Below are positions 21,660 to 31,498 of a DNA stretch of 64,000 bases, in pieces (position 1 is the first letter of the stretch; every line of letters begins with the position of its first letter). The DNA comes from Alternaria dauci (Eukaryota; Ascomycota; Dothideomycetes; Pleosporales; Pleosporaceae), in assembly GCF_042100115.1 (NCBI RefSeq), contig NC_091277.1, positions 1,736,001-1,800,000 of the forward strand, read 5' to 3'. The notes under the pieces are model-generated. The model did not search any database, was not told the origin of the DNA, and worked only from the letters and a program-made list of their open reading frames with translations. The translations under genes were made by a program, and so were the position numbers.

Positions 21660-22358
21660 ATGTCTTACAACGACAATGACCGCGAGGACCGTACCTCAGG
21701 CTACGGTAGCAGCAACCGTGACGACAACGAGTACGGGTCCAAGTCATCCGGATATGGAAACAATCAGGAGGACTCATCCTACGGCAACAAAAAGTCCAGC
21801 TATGGATCGAATGACAACGACAGCACTTCCTATGGATCTTCTACGCGCAGGAATGATGACGAGGATACCTATGGATCGGAGAAGAAGTCATCAGGATATG
21901 GCTCTTCCGACCGCAATGACGACTCGTACGGGTCTGGCAATAGGACCTCCGAGTTCGGCTCATCGAAGCGCAATGACGACGACGACTCGTACGGTAGAAA
22001 GAATGAATCTAGCTATGGTTCATCAGACCGCAAGGATGATGATGACTCGTATGGAAGCAAGAATCAGTCGAGCTATGGGTCGTCAAACCGTGACAACGAC
22101 GACTCTTACAGTTCCTCTAATCGCAGAACCAACGACGATGACTTTGGCTCAAGCAACAAGACCTCTGGAGGCTTTGGAGCTTCCAAAGAGTCTTCTTATG
22201 GCTCAGGAAACACTTCTTCTGGGTATGGTGGTTCTTCGGGCCGTGACGACAATGATTCGTACGGAAGCTCTGGACGCAGGAATGAGGACAGCTATGGCTC
22301 CAATGACCGTGAGAGTTCCGGGTATGGAGGTTCGAACAGGAGGAGCGATGACTACTAA
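21660..22358 (+). CDS. Disordered SYGS/GYG-repeat protein, probably stress-induced
   Basis: Single exon, 232 aa, built almost wholly of degenerate repeats of the form SYGSS-(N/D)R(N/D)DDDSYGSK. No hydrophobic segment, no cysteine, extreme Ser/Asp/Gly/Tyr/Asn content. The start MSYNDNDRED parallels MSYNDDRREY of the divergent neighbour, suggesting common origin of the N-termini or convergent low complexity. A second frame (21625-22365) is open through the whole repeat, but it reads as Met/Thr-rich low complexity and its existence follows from the repeat structure. No enzymatic role visible. The Tyr/Gly/Ser-rich composition would suit a condensate-forming or desiccation-type protein (inference). 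Confidence 0.75.
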   Translation: MSYNDNDREDRTSGYGSSNRDDNEYGSKSSGYGNNQEDSSYGNKKSSYGSNDNDSTSYGSSTRRNDDEDTYGSEKKSSGYGSSDRNDDSYGSGNRTSEFGSSKRNDDDDSYGRKNESSYGSSDRKDDDDSYGSKNQSSYGSSNRDNDDSYSSSNRRTNDDDFGSSNKTSGGFGASKESSYGSGNTSSGYGGSSGRDDNDSYGSSGRRNEDSYGSNDRESSGYGGSNRRSDDY

Positions 22359-22848
22359 GGGCTGATGTGACAGGATGAGATTGGTTCGTCATGAATGTCA
22401 GCCCATGGGTTCAGGTTCTCTTCCGATATCAGAATTGAGCGGGTATTGTATTGAAATTATAGCTTAACAGTAAACATTCATTGCACGCTGTCGATGCTAA
22501 CCAATAATGACTGGACCGTCCGAGGCGACGTCATGTGCATCACGCCATATAGCGCAAAGATCGAACACCCCTCATAGTTGCCTGGGTGGGGTGGCTTCTC
22601 CTCCTCTCCGTGTAGCTACCCCTGAGTAGCTCTCTGCCTATTCTGTAGTTATTATGCTAACTACAGGCAAATAATGCAGTTGTAGGATGCAGAGGCATGT
22701 TTAGTGGCACCCAAGGGCTAACATCGTATCCACAGTGCTAGTTTCTAACAGATTCGAGATGCTGGAGTATTACAACGATGCCAATGACATTCCCGATTGA
22801 CAACAGAATGAGTTCAAACTATGTCCATCCTAACAATTTGTAGAGACA
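22359..22848. other. Intergenic with a degenerate inverted-repeat copy
   Basis: 3' flanks of two convergent genes. Apart from the repeat copy near 22541-22632, nothing identified. Confidence 0.5.
22541..22632 (+). mobile_element. Degenerate fourth locus of the inverted-repeat element
   Basis: Starts with CACGCCATATAGCGCAAAG and ATCGAACACCCC, matching the left arm of the 15092-15220 copy. A core-like ATAGTTGCCTGGGTGGGGTG follows, then a second core-like GTAGCTACCCCTGAGTAG at 22612. The right arm is not recognisable. Confidence 0.5.
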
Positions 22849-25035
22849 TCAAATATCAATCCAAGACCTGTCCGCAGGCAGCACCTCTCCATCCACTCTA
22901 TTCCTCTCCTGGAACGCTTCCACCAAACCCTTTACGTCCCCCAAATCCTCAACAAGTATGCTGGCATTCTGTCTCGCCATCAAGAGAAGAGCGTCGAGTT
23001 CCTTCTTCTTAAGAGGGCCCTGTGCTGCTCTTCCGAACGATTGAGACTGAGGCTGGGCCACATAGCCATCTGGCCTATGAGAGTGCATCAAGTCGTTGTC
23101 TTGTATAGTAGCACTTGAGGCACGTGAGAACATGCGAGCCAGCAGGCCACGGTATGCTTCCCGCCTCCTTTGAATATCGTTGAGTGTGCGCCACACCTCC
23201 CATTCGCGCTCCCAGCATCCAGCCAGAACCTTGTTGCTAAAATCTAGTATGCGCTTGAGTTCTGCAACCTCTTCCTGTAGGCTGAGGTTCTGTACATCAA
23301 GTTCCCTGACTCTGCGGTGCTTGTTCTCCAGGTTTGTGCTAAGTTCTGGAATGAGGTCTTCTTCCACGCCAACGATGCGATCTTGGAGACCACAAACAGC
23401 AGTGTGTAGCTTTTGGACAAGACGCACATCTAGTGGTGTAGCCGACGTGGCATTACTGTGTGGTACAAGATCGGGAAATGGTGGAGGGTGTGGAGGAACT
23501 GAATCGTAAATGACGTCGTAGTGGAGGGCGAGTTCGGATGGTGTCAGTAAAGAACATAGGAGGGTGAAGACATGCTCTGATACACGATCAGGGGGCGATG
23601 GTGGGTAATGGCGATGACCGTTATGGAAGTCGTCACTGGAGCCTGATGATGGAGGGTAATAACCTGGTGGTACGCCATTAGTTAGCTGAGTTGGACTCTC
23701 TTCGTTGCCTCCACGCAGTGGCCAGTCGGAGTGTGGGGGAGGATAACGGAGAGCGCTACTTGGTTTTGGGTGATTGTGATGTCCAGTGTCAACACCATTA
23801 GGTAGCGACTGCTCCTGTTGTTCCCCGGTTTGTTTGATATTTTCCAGTGACAGCGACCGATGCGCATGCCCAGACTGAAGACGGTCATGAAATTCACTTC
23901 CAGCACTGGGATGGCTGAAGTTTGGAACAAGACCAGCGTCTACCATATTGACAGAGTAAGAATCTTCGTCACAAAGCTTTTGACCGGCAGAGATGAGGCC
24001 GCGTTCAACTCTTTCTCTGACTCTGGCTCTCGTAGCCGGATCGATAGCCTCGTTGCGTAGGATACTGTTGAGCACTGAGTTCCACGTTAGCCGTTCAGGC
24101 TGCTCCGTTTCGGTTGATGAGCGAATTGGTAGTCGTCTTGAGGTAATTCCTTCAGCTTTCATCTGTGATAGGTTTAATTGAATCGGCGTGGAAGAGATAT
24201 CAGCCTGCGGTACTAGATCAACAACAGCTTCAGGCGCAGTAGTTGAACGCAGTGGTGCAGCAGGCGTTGATGTCGTCGGTAAAATGAGTTCCGGTGCATC
24301 TACTGTGACCCCTTTGCTGGCATCAACGTCCACAGAATTATCCAAAGGGAAGTCCATAAAGCCGTCCCACTCTCTAGTGCCAGGCGTGATCGGTCCTCTT
24401 GATGGAGACGAGGGCCGAAGAGGAGACGGGATCCGCACTGAACCGTGTGCTTGCGGAACTGTGGGGGTTTTGTTGCGTTCTTTCCATCGCCGCAAGTTTT
24501 CAGCGTTTTGTTTGGCCGTCAGATACCCACTCGGCACGGGTCTCGGGTACTGTTTTCGTCCTAGCTCATCAATCTTGTTCTGCTCTTCCCACCGCCTTAG
24601 ATTCTCTGCGTTCTGTGACGCCGTCAAGTACTCGCTCGGCACAGGCCTTGGCAGTAGCTTCTGCTCACCCTGCATCTTTGGACGCCTTATTGGAACTCTT
24701 TGCACCTCCTGTCTAAGCTCTCCACCCGGTGGGCCAGCGTAAATTGGCTCTACATCAGAGCCCAGCATGATGCTGTTAAAGAAAAGCTGCTCCCGTGGGT
24801 AAATGTGGCCTCTGTACGGGCCTCTGTCGATAATTACCGGAAGCTCGTCAGGCGAATCAATACCTCTGGGCGCAATACGCCCGTCATCAAGGTCATTCTC
24901 AATTTTGTCGCGTGCCCTTCGCCTCTCTTTTTCACGTTGTTCTGCTAGTTGTCTTGGTGTAGGAGATGGCTCATGGATTGTGTAGTAATGAGTAGGGCGT
25001 CGGAAGTGGTGTTTGAGCCGCTGGAATGATGGCAT
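22849..25035 (-). CDS. Unrecognised large protein with tandem repeat and C-terminal coiled coil
   Basis: Single exon of 728 aa. The basic N-terminus (MPSFQRLKHHFRRPTHYYTI) is followed by a charged helix (~29-48). Two ~28-residue tandem units occur at about 127-154 and 162-189, sharing PRPVPSxYLTA and QNAENLRRW. A long Pro/Ser/Thr-rich disordered middle follows. The last third is helical: a heptad-like coiled coil (~545-595, ENKHRRVRELDVQNLSLQEE) and a closing helix (ALLLMARQNASILVEDLGDV). No signal peptide or membrane segment. I do not recognise it; architecture suggests a scaffold or cytoskeletal/nuclear adaptor (inference). Its start at 25035 is the first ATG after a leader with stops. Confidence 0.7.
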   Translation of the reverse strand: MPSFQRLKHHFRRPTHYYTIHEPSPTPRQLAEQREKERRRARDKIENDLDDGRIAPRGIDSPDELPVIIDRGPYRGHIYPREQLFFNSIMLGSDVEPIYAGPPGGELRQEVQRVPIRRPKMQGEQKLLPRPVPSEYLTASQNAENLRRWEEQNKIDELGRKQYPRPVPSGYLTAKQNAENLRRWKERNKTPTVPQAHGSVRIPSPLRPSSPSRGPITPGTREWDGFMDFPLDNSVDVDASKGVTVDAPELILPTTSTPAAPLRSTTAPEAVVDLVPQADISSTPIQLNLSQMKAEGITSRRLPIRSSTETEQPERLTWNSVLNSILRNEAIDPATRARVRERVERGLISAGQKLCDEDSYSVNMVDAGLVPNFSHPSAGSEFHDRLQSGHAHRSLSLENIKQTGEQQEQSLPNGVDTGHHNHPKPSSALRYPPPHSDWPLRGGNEESPTQLTNGVPPGYYPPSSGSSDDFHNGHRHYPPSPPDRVSEHVFTLLCSLLTPSELALHYDVIYDSVPPHPPPFPDLVPHSNATSATPLDVRLVQKLHTAVCGLQDRIVGVEEDLIPELSTNLENKHRRVRELDVQNLSLQEEVAELKRILDFSNKVLAGCWEREWEVWRTLNDIQRRREAYRGLLARMFSRASSATIQDNDLMHSHRPDGYVAQPQSQSFGRAAQGPLKKKELDALLLMARQNASILVEDLGDVKGLVEAFQERNRVDGEVLPADRSWIDI

Positions 25036-25597
25036 ACTCGTGATTTGGGTGCTGAAAACTTGGGTTCGTAGATGCTAGATGATCCAAGAAGACCAAGATT
25101 TGAAAACTTAGTTCCCGATCATGGGGATGCATGCGTTGTTTGGCAATTCCATCTGTCCGATTGTGACAAAGGGGCGTTTGCGGGCGTGTTGGCTGATGGT
25201 ACCTTCAGTGACAATCACACAGTTTTGCATGACCATGGTGATGTTCGAACACGTTTACCTGCAGTGGAATTGTGTCAGCAGTCGGCAAGTGATTGGGCAG
25301 AAACTGGGAAGAGCATGATGGAGGTTATGAAAAAGGCGATCCTGAGTAGAAAGGGTACCGTGATGTATTGAAGCCTGGGGGTATTGTCGCCGATGGCGTT
25401 TATAAATATACACTACTTGTATTGTAGTCTCTCACAGTGAGACACTTACTGTGAAGCCATGATCGTTGTTCGGGGTATGCAACGATGGTAAATGCGCCAG
25501 AATAAAAGAAGAGACCGCTCCAATGGCTATGCAACCACGAGAATGCAGAAGAAACGCCCCCATGCCGTGTAATCGTGAACCGTAACGCCGAAGAACC
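25036..25597. other. Intergenic, ~0.56 kb
   Basis: Promoter of the coiled-coil protein gene and 3' flank of SPT2, both minus strand. A 99-codon plus-strand frame (25072-25371) has no recognisable features. TTTATAAATATA near 25398 is AT-rich but far from either start. Confidence 0.45.
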
Positions 25598-26768
25598 TCA
25601 AAACCTCTTCTTAGCCTTGGCAGCCATGGCCGCTAACTTCTTCTTTCGTTCCTCCTTCTCACGCTTCAGCCGGTTTTCCTCAGCCAGTGCCTCGGCGTCT
25701 TCCTTCTTAGCGACCTTGAGGGCTATCTGTTCCTCTTCTTCGACATCCCAGATACCACCTTCCATATCGGAGGAAGCGTCAGAGGCATAGTCTTCTTCTT
25801 CATCTTCCATGTCACTAAGTTCGTCCCAGTCTGCATAACCATCATAGCGTCCCTTGGCCGGGTTCGGTTTTGCCTTGACGGCTGGCGTGCCATTCCGACT
25901 CGACGTTGCAGGTACGCTTGCAGGTCGGGCTGTTCCTTTGTATCCGACTTCAACAGGCTTCTTGGCCGGCCGGGCTGTGCCTTGGTATCCAACCTCGGAT
26001 GGCTTCTTCTTGTCTTTGGAGGGATCGGCTTTCGGGTCTAGGGTCCTTGAGGGTAATGCAGCAACAGGCTTCTTGCCCTTTGCCCCAGTACTTGCTTCTG
26101 CCTTGAGTGCCAAGCGCTCTTTTCGTGACAAGATCTTCGTTGGCTCGTGCTTGATTGGCGGAGCGATGGGCTTTGTCGCATCCTTCTCTTTGGCTTTCTG
26201 AAGCATAGCGAGATACCCTTTCTTGGGTGCGGCGGACGAGGCTGGTGTTGACGTGGTGGCCGGGGATGCAGGCTTGGGCACAGGCGCAGGCGCAGGCGCA
26301 GCGGCCTTGGGTCTGGCCGAGGGTGCATTCGACGACTGTAGAGGCTTCCGGACGGGGGGGTTTGCTGGCTTCGATGATGCTGGAGCGGCAGTGCCACGAT
26401 ATGGAACAGCTGTGGTGGATGCGGATGGGGTAGGTCTCGACGTGGCAGGCGACGAGGTGGCACGCGCCACGCCGTTTACCTGCGCTGGTCCCCCGACGGC
26501 CTCCTTCCTCTGTATCTTGACTTGTCCACTCTCGACCGGTCCCGATGCCTTGCGCTTCAGCTGAGGCGTCTGTGAGGCACCTGCACCATTTGGCCCTCCA
26601 CCTGGTCGCGACACTGGCCTAGGGGCTCCGGCAGGCGGGGCTTGCTTGGATACTGTCGCCTGTGCCTTTGCGCTCGGGTCGATTATAGACATGATGTCTT
26701 TGAGAGACTAAATGATGCAGTCAGCATGTGAGCGGCGGCATGGATGGAGTCGCTGAACTCACACTCAT
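25598..26768 (-). CDS. SPT2: SPT2-family chromatin protein / histone chaperone
   Basis: Spt2 binds H3-H4 and assists nucleosome reassembly behind RNA polymerase II. Two exons: 26768-26763 (codes only Met-Ser) and 26707-25598 (intron 55 nt, GTGAGT...TTTAG), giving 371 aa starting MSSLKDIMSIIDPSAK. The long middle is disordered and Ala/Pro/Lys-rich, with GYQGTARP / GYKGTARP repeats. The conserved C-terminal block has an acidic stretch (WDELSDMEDEEEDYASD, then GIWDVEEEE) followed by the basic helix KVAKKEDAEALAEENRLK and KREKEERKKKLAAMAAKAKK, the SPT2 signature. Starting at the internal ATG 26692 would lose SSLKDI, which reads as family-like. Divergent from RPP2. Confidence 0.88.
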
Positions 26769-27269
26769 AGTGGGCAACTGATCAGCGTTTGACTCAGGGC
26801 TACCGGTCGTCGAATCGATTGGAGGACAAGTTGTACATGCTTTCCGGGTAAGAGTCTCCGGTGTCACTAGTCGTCGGTGACTGATCGCGCGCGCGGTGAC
26901 GGGGTGAGGCGCACGGGACCGGTCGAGGATTGAAGAGGCGAGCGGCCAGAGAATGAGCGGTCGGCGGCGGCGCAGACAGGTCGTTTTTATACCCAGACCT
27001 TGCTTAGCCCGGCCACACGTGACAAGGCGGGCGTTGGGCGCTAGCCGCCTTTTGGTATAGCGCAAGTAGCGAAATCCCACCAGAAGTCAATATTCGCGGT
27101 CCTCGAACTTTTTCCTCTGAACGACAACCTACAGCAAGAACTTGTAGCTTCAGTCTCCGGTCCCGACGGTACGCACCACTCTGACACTACTCCCGGCAGC
27201 ACAATACTGACAAGCGCAGGTTAAATCGATTGAACTCCTGTTCCTACAAACCACCAAACTACAATCACA
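26769..27269. promoter_or_regulatory. Divergent promoter SPT2-RPP2, 0.5 kb
   Basis: No coding signal. A GTACGC near 27169 and a GCAG near 27220 upstream of the RPP2 start could mark a 5'-UTR intron; this is weak. Confidence 0.35.
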
Positions 27270-27666
27270 ATGAAGCACCTCGCGGCATACCTCCTCCTCG
27301 GCCTTGGTGGCAACACCTCGCCCTCCGCTGCCGACGTCAAGGCAAGTCTCTTACCGCGCCGCTCTCTGTGTCTGTCCCAATCTAACATCGCGACAGGCCG
27401 TCCTTGAGTCCGTTGGTATCGAGGCTGACTCCGACCGTCTTGACAAGCTCATCTCCGAGCTTGAGGGCAAGGACATCAACGAGCTGATCCAGTCTGGTTC
27501 CGAGAAGCTTGCTTCCGTTCCCTCCGGCGGTGCCGGTGGTGCCCCCGCTTCCGGTGGTGCTGCTGCCGCTGGTGGCGCCGGTGAGGCTGAGGCCGCTCCT
27601 GAGGCTGCCAAGGAGGAGGAGAAGGAGGAGTCTGACGAGGACATGGGTTTCGGTCTCTTCGACTAA
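27270..27666 (+). CDS. RPP2: 60S acidic ribosomal protein P2
   Basis: Component of the ribosomal stalk that recruits translation GTPases. Two exons: 27270-27341 and 27397-27666, giving 113 aa. The N-terminal dimerisation domain starts [20 protein letters not shown] and continues across the intron with [20 protein letters not shown]. The hinge is Ala/Gly-rich, and the C-terminus is the universal stalk peptide [13 protein letters not shown] bound by elongation factors. The intron (27342-27396) begins GCAAGT rather than GT and ends GACAG; no GT donor in reach preserves the frame. P2 rather than P1 is judged from the N-terminus. Confidence 0.96.
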
Positions 27667-28553
27667 GCGCATCGCCATCGCCAAACAAACACCTTCACCG
27701 ACCTTGACGAAGTATGATCCGGCCAATCTCTCGACCATCACGAGAATCATGCGCAATGAGAACGATTTGGGGCGTGTCGAGCGTGCACTGCAAGGGGTTT
27801 GGAGAAGGATACCGCGGCAATACTAGAATATTTGCCTGCTGAGATACCCGGAATGAAGCCATGCACCTCCAAGCACTACAGGTTGTCTACCTCTCCTCTG
27901 TGACTGCGCCAAACCCGTGTTGTGATGGTGATTTCTCTAAGCGCGTAGTTCCTAGATGAGATTGAAATGTTGCTGAGCGTGCTGTACTGCCTTTCTCGTA
28001 TTTTATGTCAAAGTTTCGTGGCAAGCATGTCACTGATGGAGTCCATAGAGCAGATGCGACTCATGTAGAATTTCTAGACTGGCGGGAAACGGATGGATTG
28101 GGGTGAAAGTGAGAGGGATTTGTTTGTAGATACTAAAACCTAACTTAGAAGCGTAGGCAGACCTCTATGACTTTCACAAAAACGCAGCAGCGTATACCTT
28201 TGGAGTAACTGTTCCTGCTCAACCTTGCAAATGTTCGACTCGGCAAACAGAGCTGCGCAATGCCTCTCCTACGAAACCAGGCTCTGGAATGGACCGGGCT
28301 TTGAAATAGACCCAACGGCACAACACGACCAGGTGGAACTGGAAAGGAAAACCGAAGCAATGGCCTACCATCATAACAAAGTCCGTCGTGACTTCCGTGG
28401 TGATCATAGCGGACCCGCGCTAACGAGTCTCGCTTAGCGCACGGGGCAGCTACACCTCTGGACTTGAATTTCGAACTGCCTCCATTGCCGACCGACAACT
28501 CCCCTCGCGACCCCAACGAAGTTCTCCCATCCGCTACTTCGACAATCGCAAAT
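27667..28553. other. Intergenic between RPP2 and RPS15
   Basis: 3' flank of RPP2 and promoter/leader of RPS15. Short antisense frames only; nothing identified. Confidence 0.5.
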
Positions 28554-29249
28554 ATGGCTGACGCTGACTACGATCCCGAGGCCGCAGCTGGTACGCCCTT
28601 GCCCTTCCAACGCGCCCTTCCTCCACACCCGCACCGCTTCCCTTTGGATACGTACAGGCACAATGTGACAGGACACGGCTAACGAAACCAACAGCCCTTA
28701 AGGCCAAGAGGGCGTTCCGCAAGTTCTCTTACCGTGGCGTTGACCTCGACCAGTACGTCCCCCGACCCCCGCGACTCTCCGAAGCGACGGGGAATGTGTA
28801 CAAATGGTGGCGGTATTCTGATCAATGTGCAGGCTCCTCGACCTCGGCTCTGAGGAACTCCGCGACCTCGTCCACGCCCGTGCCCGCCGCAGGTTCAACC
28901 GTGGCCTCAAGCGCAAGCCCATGGGCCTCATCAAGAAGCTCAGGAAGTCCAAGCGTAGGCAGCACTGTCCGCACAGTTGACGGGAGACGACTAACGCTAG
29001 ACAGAGGAGGCCAAGCCCAACGAGAAGCCCGACCTCGTCAAGACCCACCTCCGTGACATGATTGTCGTCCCCGAGATGATCGGCAGCGTCATTGGTGTCT
29101 ACTCCGGAAAGGAGTTCAACCAGGTCGAAATCAAGCCCGAGATGGTCGGCCACTACCTCGCAGAGTTCTCCATCTCATACAGGCCCGTCAAGCACGGAAG
29201 GCCGGGTATTGGTGCCACTCACTCTTCCCGTTTCATTCCTCTCAAGTAA
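28554..29249 (+). CDS. RPS15: 40S ribosomal protein S15 (uS19)
   Basis: Small-subunit head protein near the decoding site. Four exons: 28554-28590, 28695-28752, 28833-28954 and 29005-29249, giving 153 aa, the usual size. The reading runs [12 protein letters not shown], then [80 protein letters not shown] and [17 protein letters not shown], the conserved uS19 core and tail. All introns are GT-AG (104, 80 and 50 nt), the first close behind the start as is common for ribosomal protein genes. It is 0.9 kb from RPP2 on the same strand. Confidence 0.97.
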
Positions 29250-29617
29250 ACGAACTGGGTTTTGGTTGCATGGGTTCTTTCGTGGGGCGGATATGTACTT
29301 GACGACCTAAAATGAATACAGGTGTTGGGTGCATTTACTCTCGATGGCTATGACGTACACAACGATCATGGCGGGCATGAAGATATGGTGTAGATAGCAC
29401 CACCATTACACTCGAGATACCTCCACAGTGCTTCCTCTACTGGGTGACGTGTACTTGTTGTGACTGGTGTTGAGCATGCTGGTCGACTAGGTTCAGTCGC
29501 TGCACTGCATTGCACTTCACTTGCGATGAAGAGAGACAGCAAATCAACAAGTTAAAGGGCAGTGGTAATCAAATTGGGTATTGTTACAGTAAGAAATGCA
29601 AACGACGTGTGCTCTCG
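29250..29617. other. Convergent 3' flank RPS15/NUS1
   Basis: 0.37 kb; nothing identified. Confidence 0.5.
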
Positions 29618-30772
29618 CTACCTCCCAAGGCGCATCTCCACCTTTGCAAAGTTGTACAGGGCTCGCAAGAAGACCTGATAATTGACCCCCTTGTTGTCTG
29701 GTAGGTGGCTGTATTGCTTGTTAGTCAGGACCTCGTCATGTAAACAAGACAACTTACAACATCTCCGTCAGCCTCAGCTGCCACGGTGGATAACCCTTGA
29801 GTTGTACTGTAGGGCTAAACAGAATCAGAAGGTCCGGTTCGCTGGAAACATGGTCATTCAGCTGGGCATCGATCAAATCAGTGTTGATCTGCTCTTGTCG
29901 TACGTCGCCCTTTTGCGCCATTTCGGCTAGTGTGCGCGTCAGATCGACAATGGTGTCGCGGCCGTCGTGTTCAGAGAGAAGGAGAACGGTGAGGTGTTGA
30001 CGTTCGTCCTCCTTCATACCGTCGTCGGCGCTCTGAGGAGGCGTGTTGGGAGGGGAGTACGAGGAGAGATGGGGTGCGCGCAGGGAGAGGGTGGGCTTTC
30101 TACGGGGGCCGAAGTAGGCTTCTAGAGTTGACCAGATGGAAGCGTGAGTTTGGGGGAGGTAGTTCTTAAGTACGCCTGTTGCATGTTGTTAGCCAGCATC
30201 CTGCCTTTGCGTGCTCTGTTTTGCAGCCAGAGGGTCAACTTACCCGTCCGCTCATAGACACTCAGAAATGGTATGCCGGCACTCGCGGTCCAGGCTGCGA
30301 TCTCACAGACATCGTTCACTAGTCCTTCCAAGCCGGCTGTGCCCTGGCTTCCGTCATCTTCTTGGTACTCGACTATCACGCTAAGGTGTTTGGGCAGCTT
30401 TTCCAGGTCCTTGACATCGTGGGCTATGAACTCTGGCGTGCGGTGGTGGTACTTGAGCAGAGAGACAACCTTGCCCCTTACCAGTCGGTAGGCGCGACGG
30501 AAACGGAAGAAGATGCTGAACAGGAGCGCAACGACGTGGTAGATGGCAAGATGGAGGAAGGTCTTGATAGGGCCTACGAGGGGCTTGCGGTTCTGCTGGG
30601 ATGCGCGTTGACGGCGGTCGCGGAGAGCCTTTTTCTTTTGCGCTTCCTTTTCGCTGTCGGACGGTTCGGAGGGGAGAAACGGCTTCAGGAGTTCTTCGCG
30701 TTGCTCGACCGAGAGCTGCTTGCTTCGCCTAAAAGCAGCTTCTTGCTTCGGGGTCAGGCCGGTGGCAGCCAT
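29618..30772 (-). CDS. NUS1: Dehydrodolichyl diphosphate synthase complex subunit NUS1
   Basis: Non-catalytic partner of the cis-prenyltransferase Rer2/Srt1, together making the C80-C100 dolichol backbone at the ER and lipid droplets. Three exons: 30772-30244, 30175-29758 and 29708-29618, giving 345 aa. A basic N-terminus precedes a membrane helix (~71-90, TFLHLAIYHVVALLFSIFF). The prenyltransferase-like fold follows (EFIAHDVKDLEKLPKHLSVI, ICDAxx-like EIAAWTASAGIPFLSVYERT, DLLILFSPTVQLKGYPPWQL). The last exon supplies NYQVFLRALYNFAKVEMRLG-R, whose RxG motif is required in Nus1. The HxDGNRR catalytic motif of true synthases is absent, as expected. Start set at the first ATG (30772). Confidence 0.92.
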
Positions 30773-31498
30773 TGCGGGCGGTGTAAGGGTGTTGGACGAC
30801 CAAACGAGCTCGCCAGCCAAAGTCTATGTGTGGGCAATGAGGCGGTCCAAGATTAGCGGAAGGAGAGGAAGGATGCGCGCGTTAGCTGGCCATGTCTGGC
30901 AGACGTGAGATGATGAAATATCCCCGGTGAGGCTGGTGCATACGAGGTACGTGTGGCGGTTGCCGTTCCTGCCGAGCGTGCGCCAAGTGTGGACGCGCAC
31001 CAGCCTGCTCCGCCATGCGCTGAGGCGGTCATGACGCGGAAGCTGTCGCAAGTGGAGTGAGGCTGTAAACACGCGAGCTTGTTATTTTGGATCTGTGTAT
31101 ATGTCCAAGTCCTACCAAGACAGGACTGGTGGCATCATAGTGCATGAGGTCACCCGTCGTCCGTTCGGCTGGAGCTGCGGCAACGGTACGACGGACCAGG
31201 GACCGAGGCGTGGGGTGCGACAAGCCACCGTCGCGACTTGGGCATGTTGCTGGCTGTATCACAACGTGCGAATACACTGCAACGCAACAAGAAATACCTC
31301 CTCAGTGCCATGCGGTAGTGAGAGGGCAACATCCGCTAGCAACACCTGGTCGCTTGATGCTTTGCGACGATTCAAAACATCAGCTCCTGGGCAATCGGGG
31401 CGGCACTGGCCCGCTGGGCAGCTGCGGTAGACGCCCGTAATACAAGACTCGAGTAGTGCTCAACCTCCAAGGCGGAGTCGCTCCAATCTCCTGTAACA
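30773..31498. promoter_or_regulatory. Divergent promoter NUS1-SEC10, 0.7 kb
   Basis: Shared upstream region of two divergent secretory-pathway genes. Short frames on both strands, none convincing; no clear TATA box. Confidence 0.4.

Noticed and set aside
25072..25371. 99-codon plus-strand frame upstream of the coiled-coil protein gene
   Set aside because: Sits in a promoter region and has no family resemblance or intron signals.
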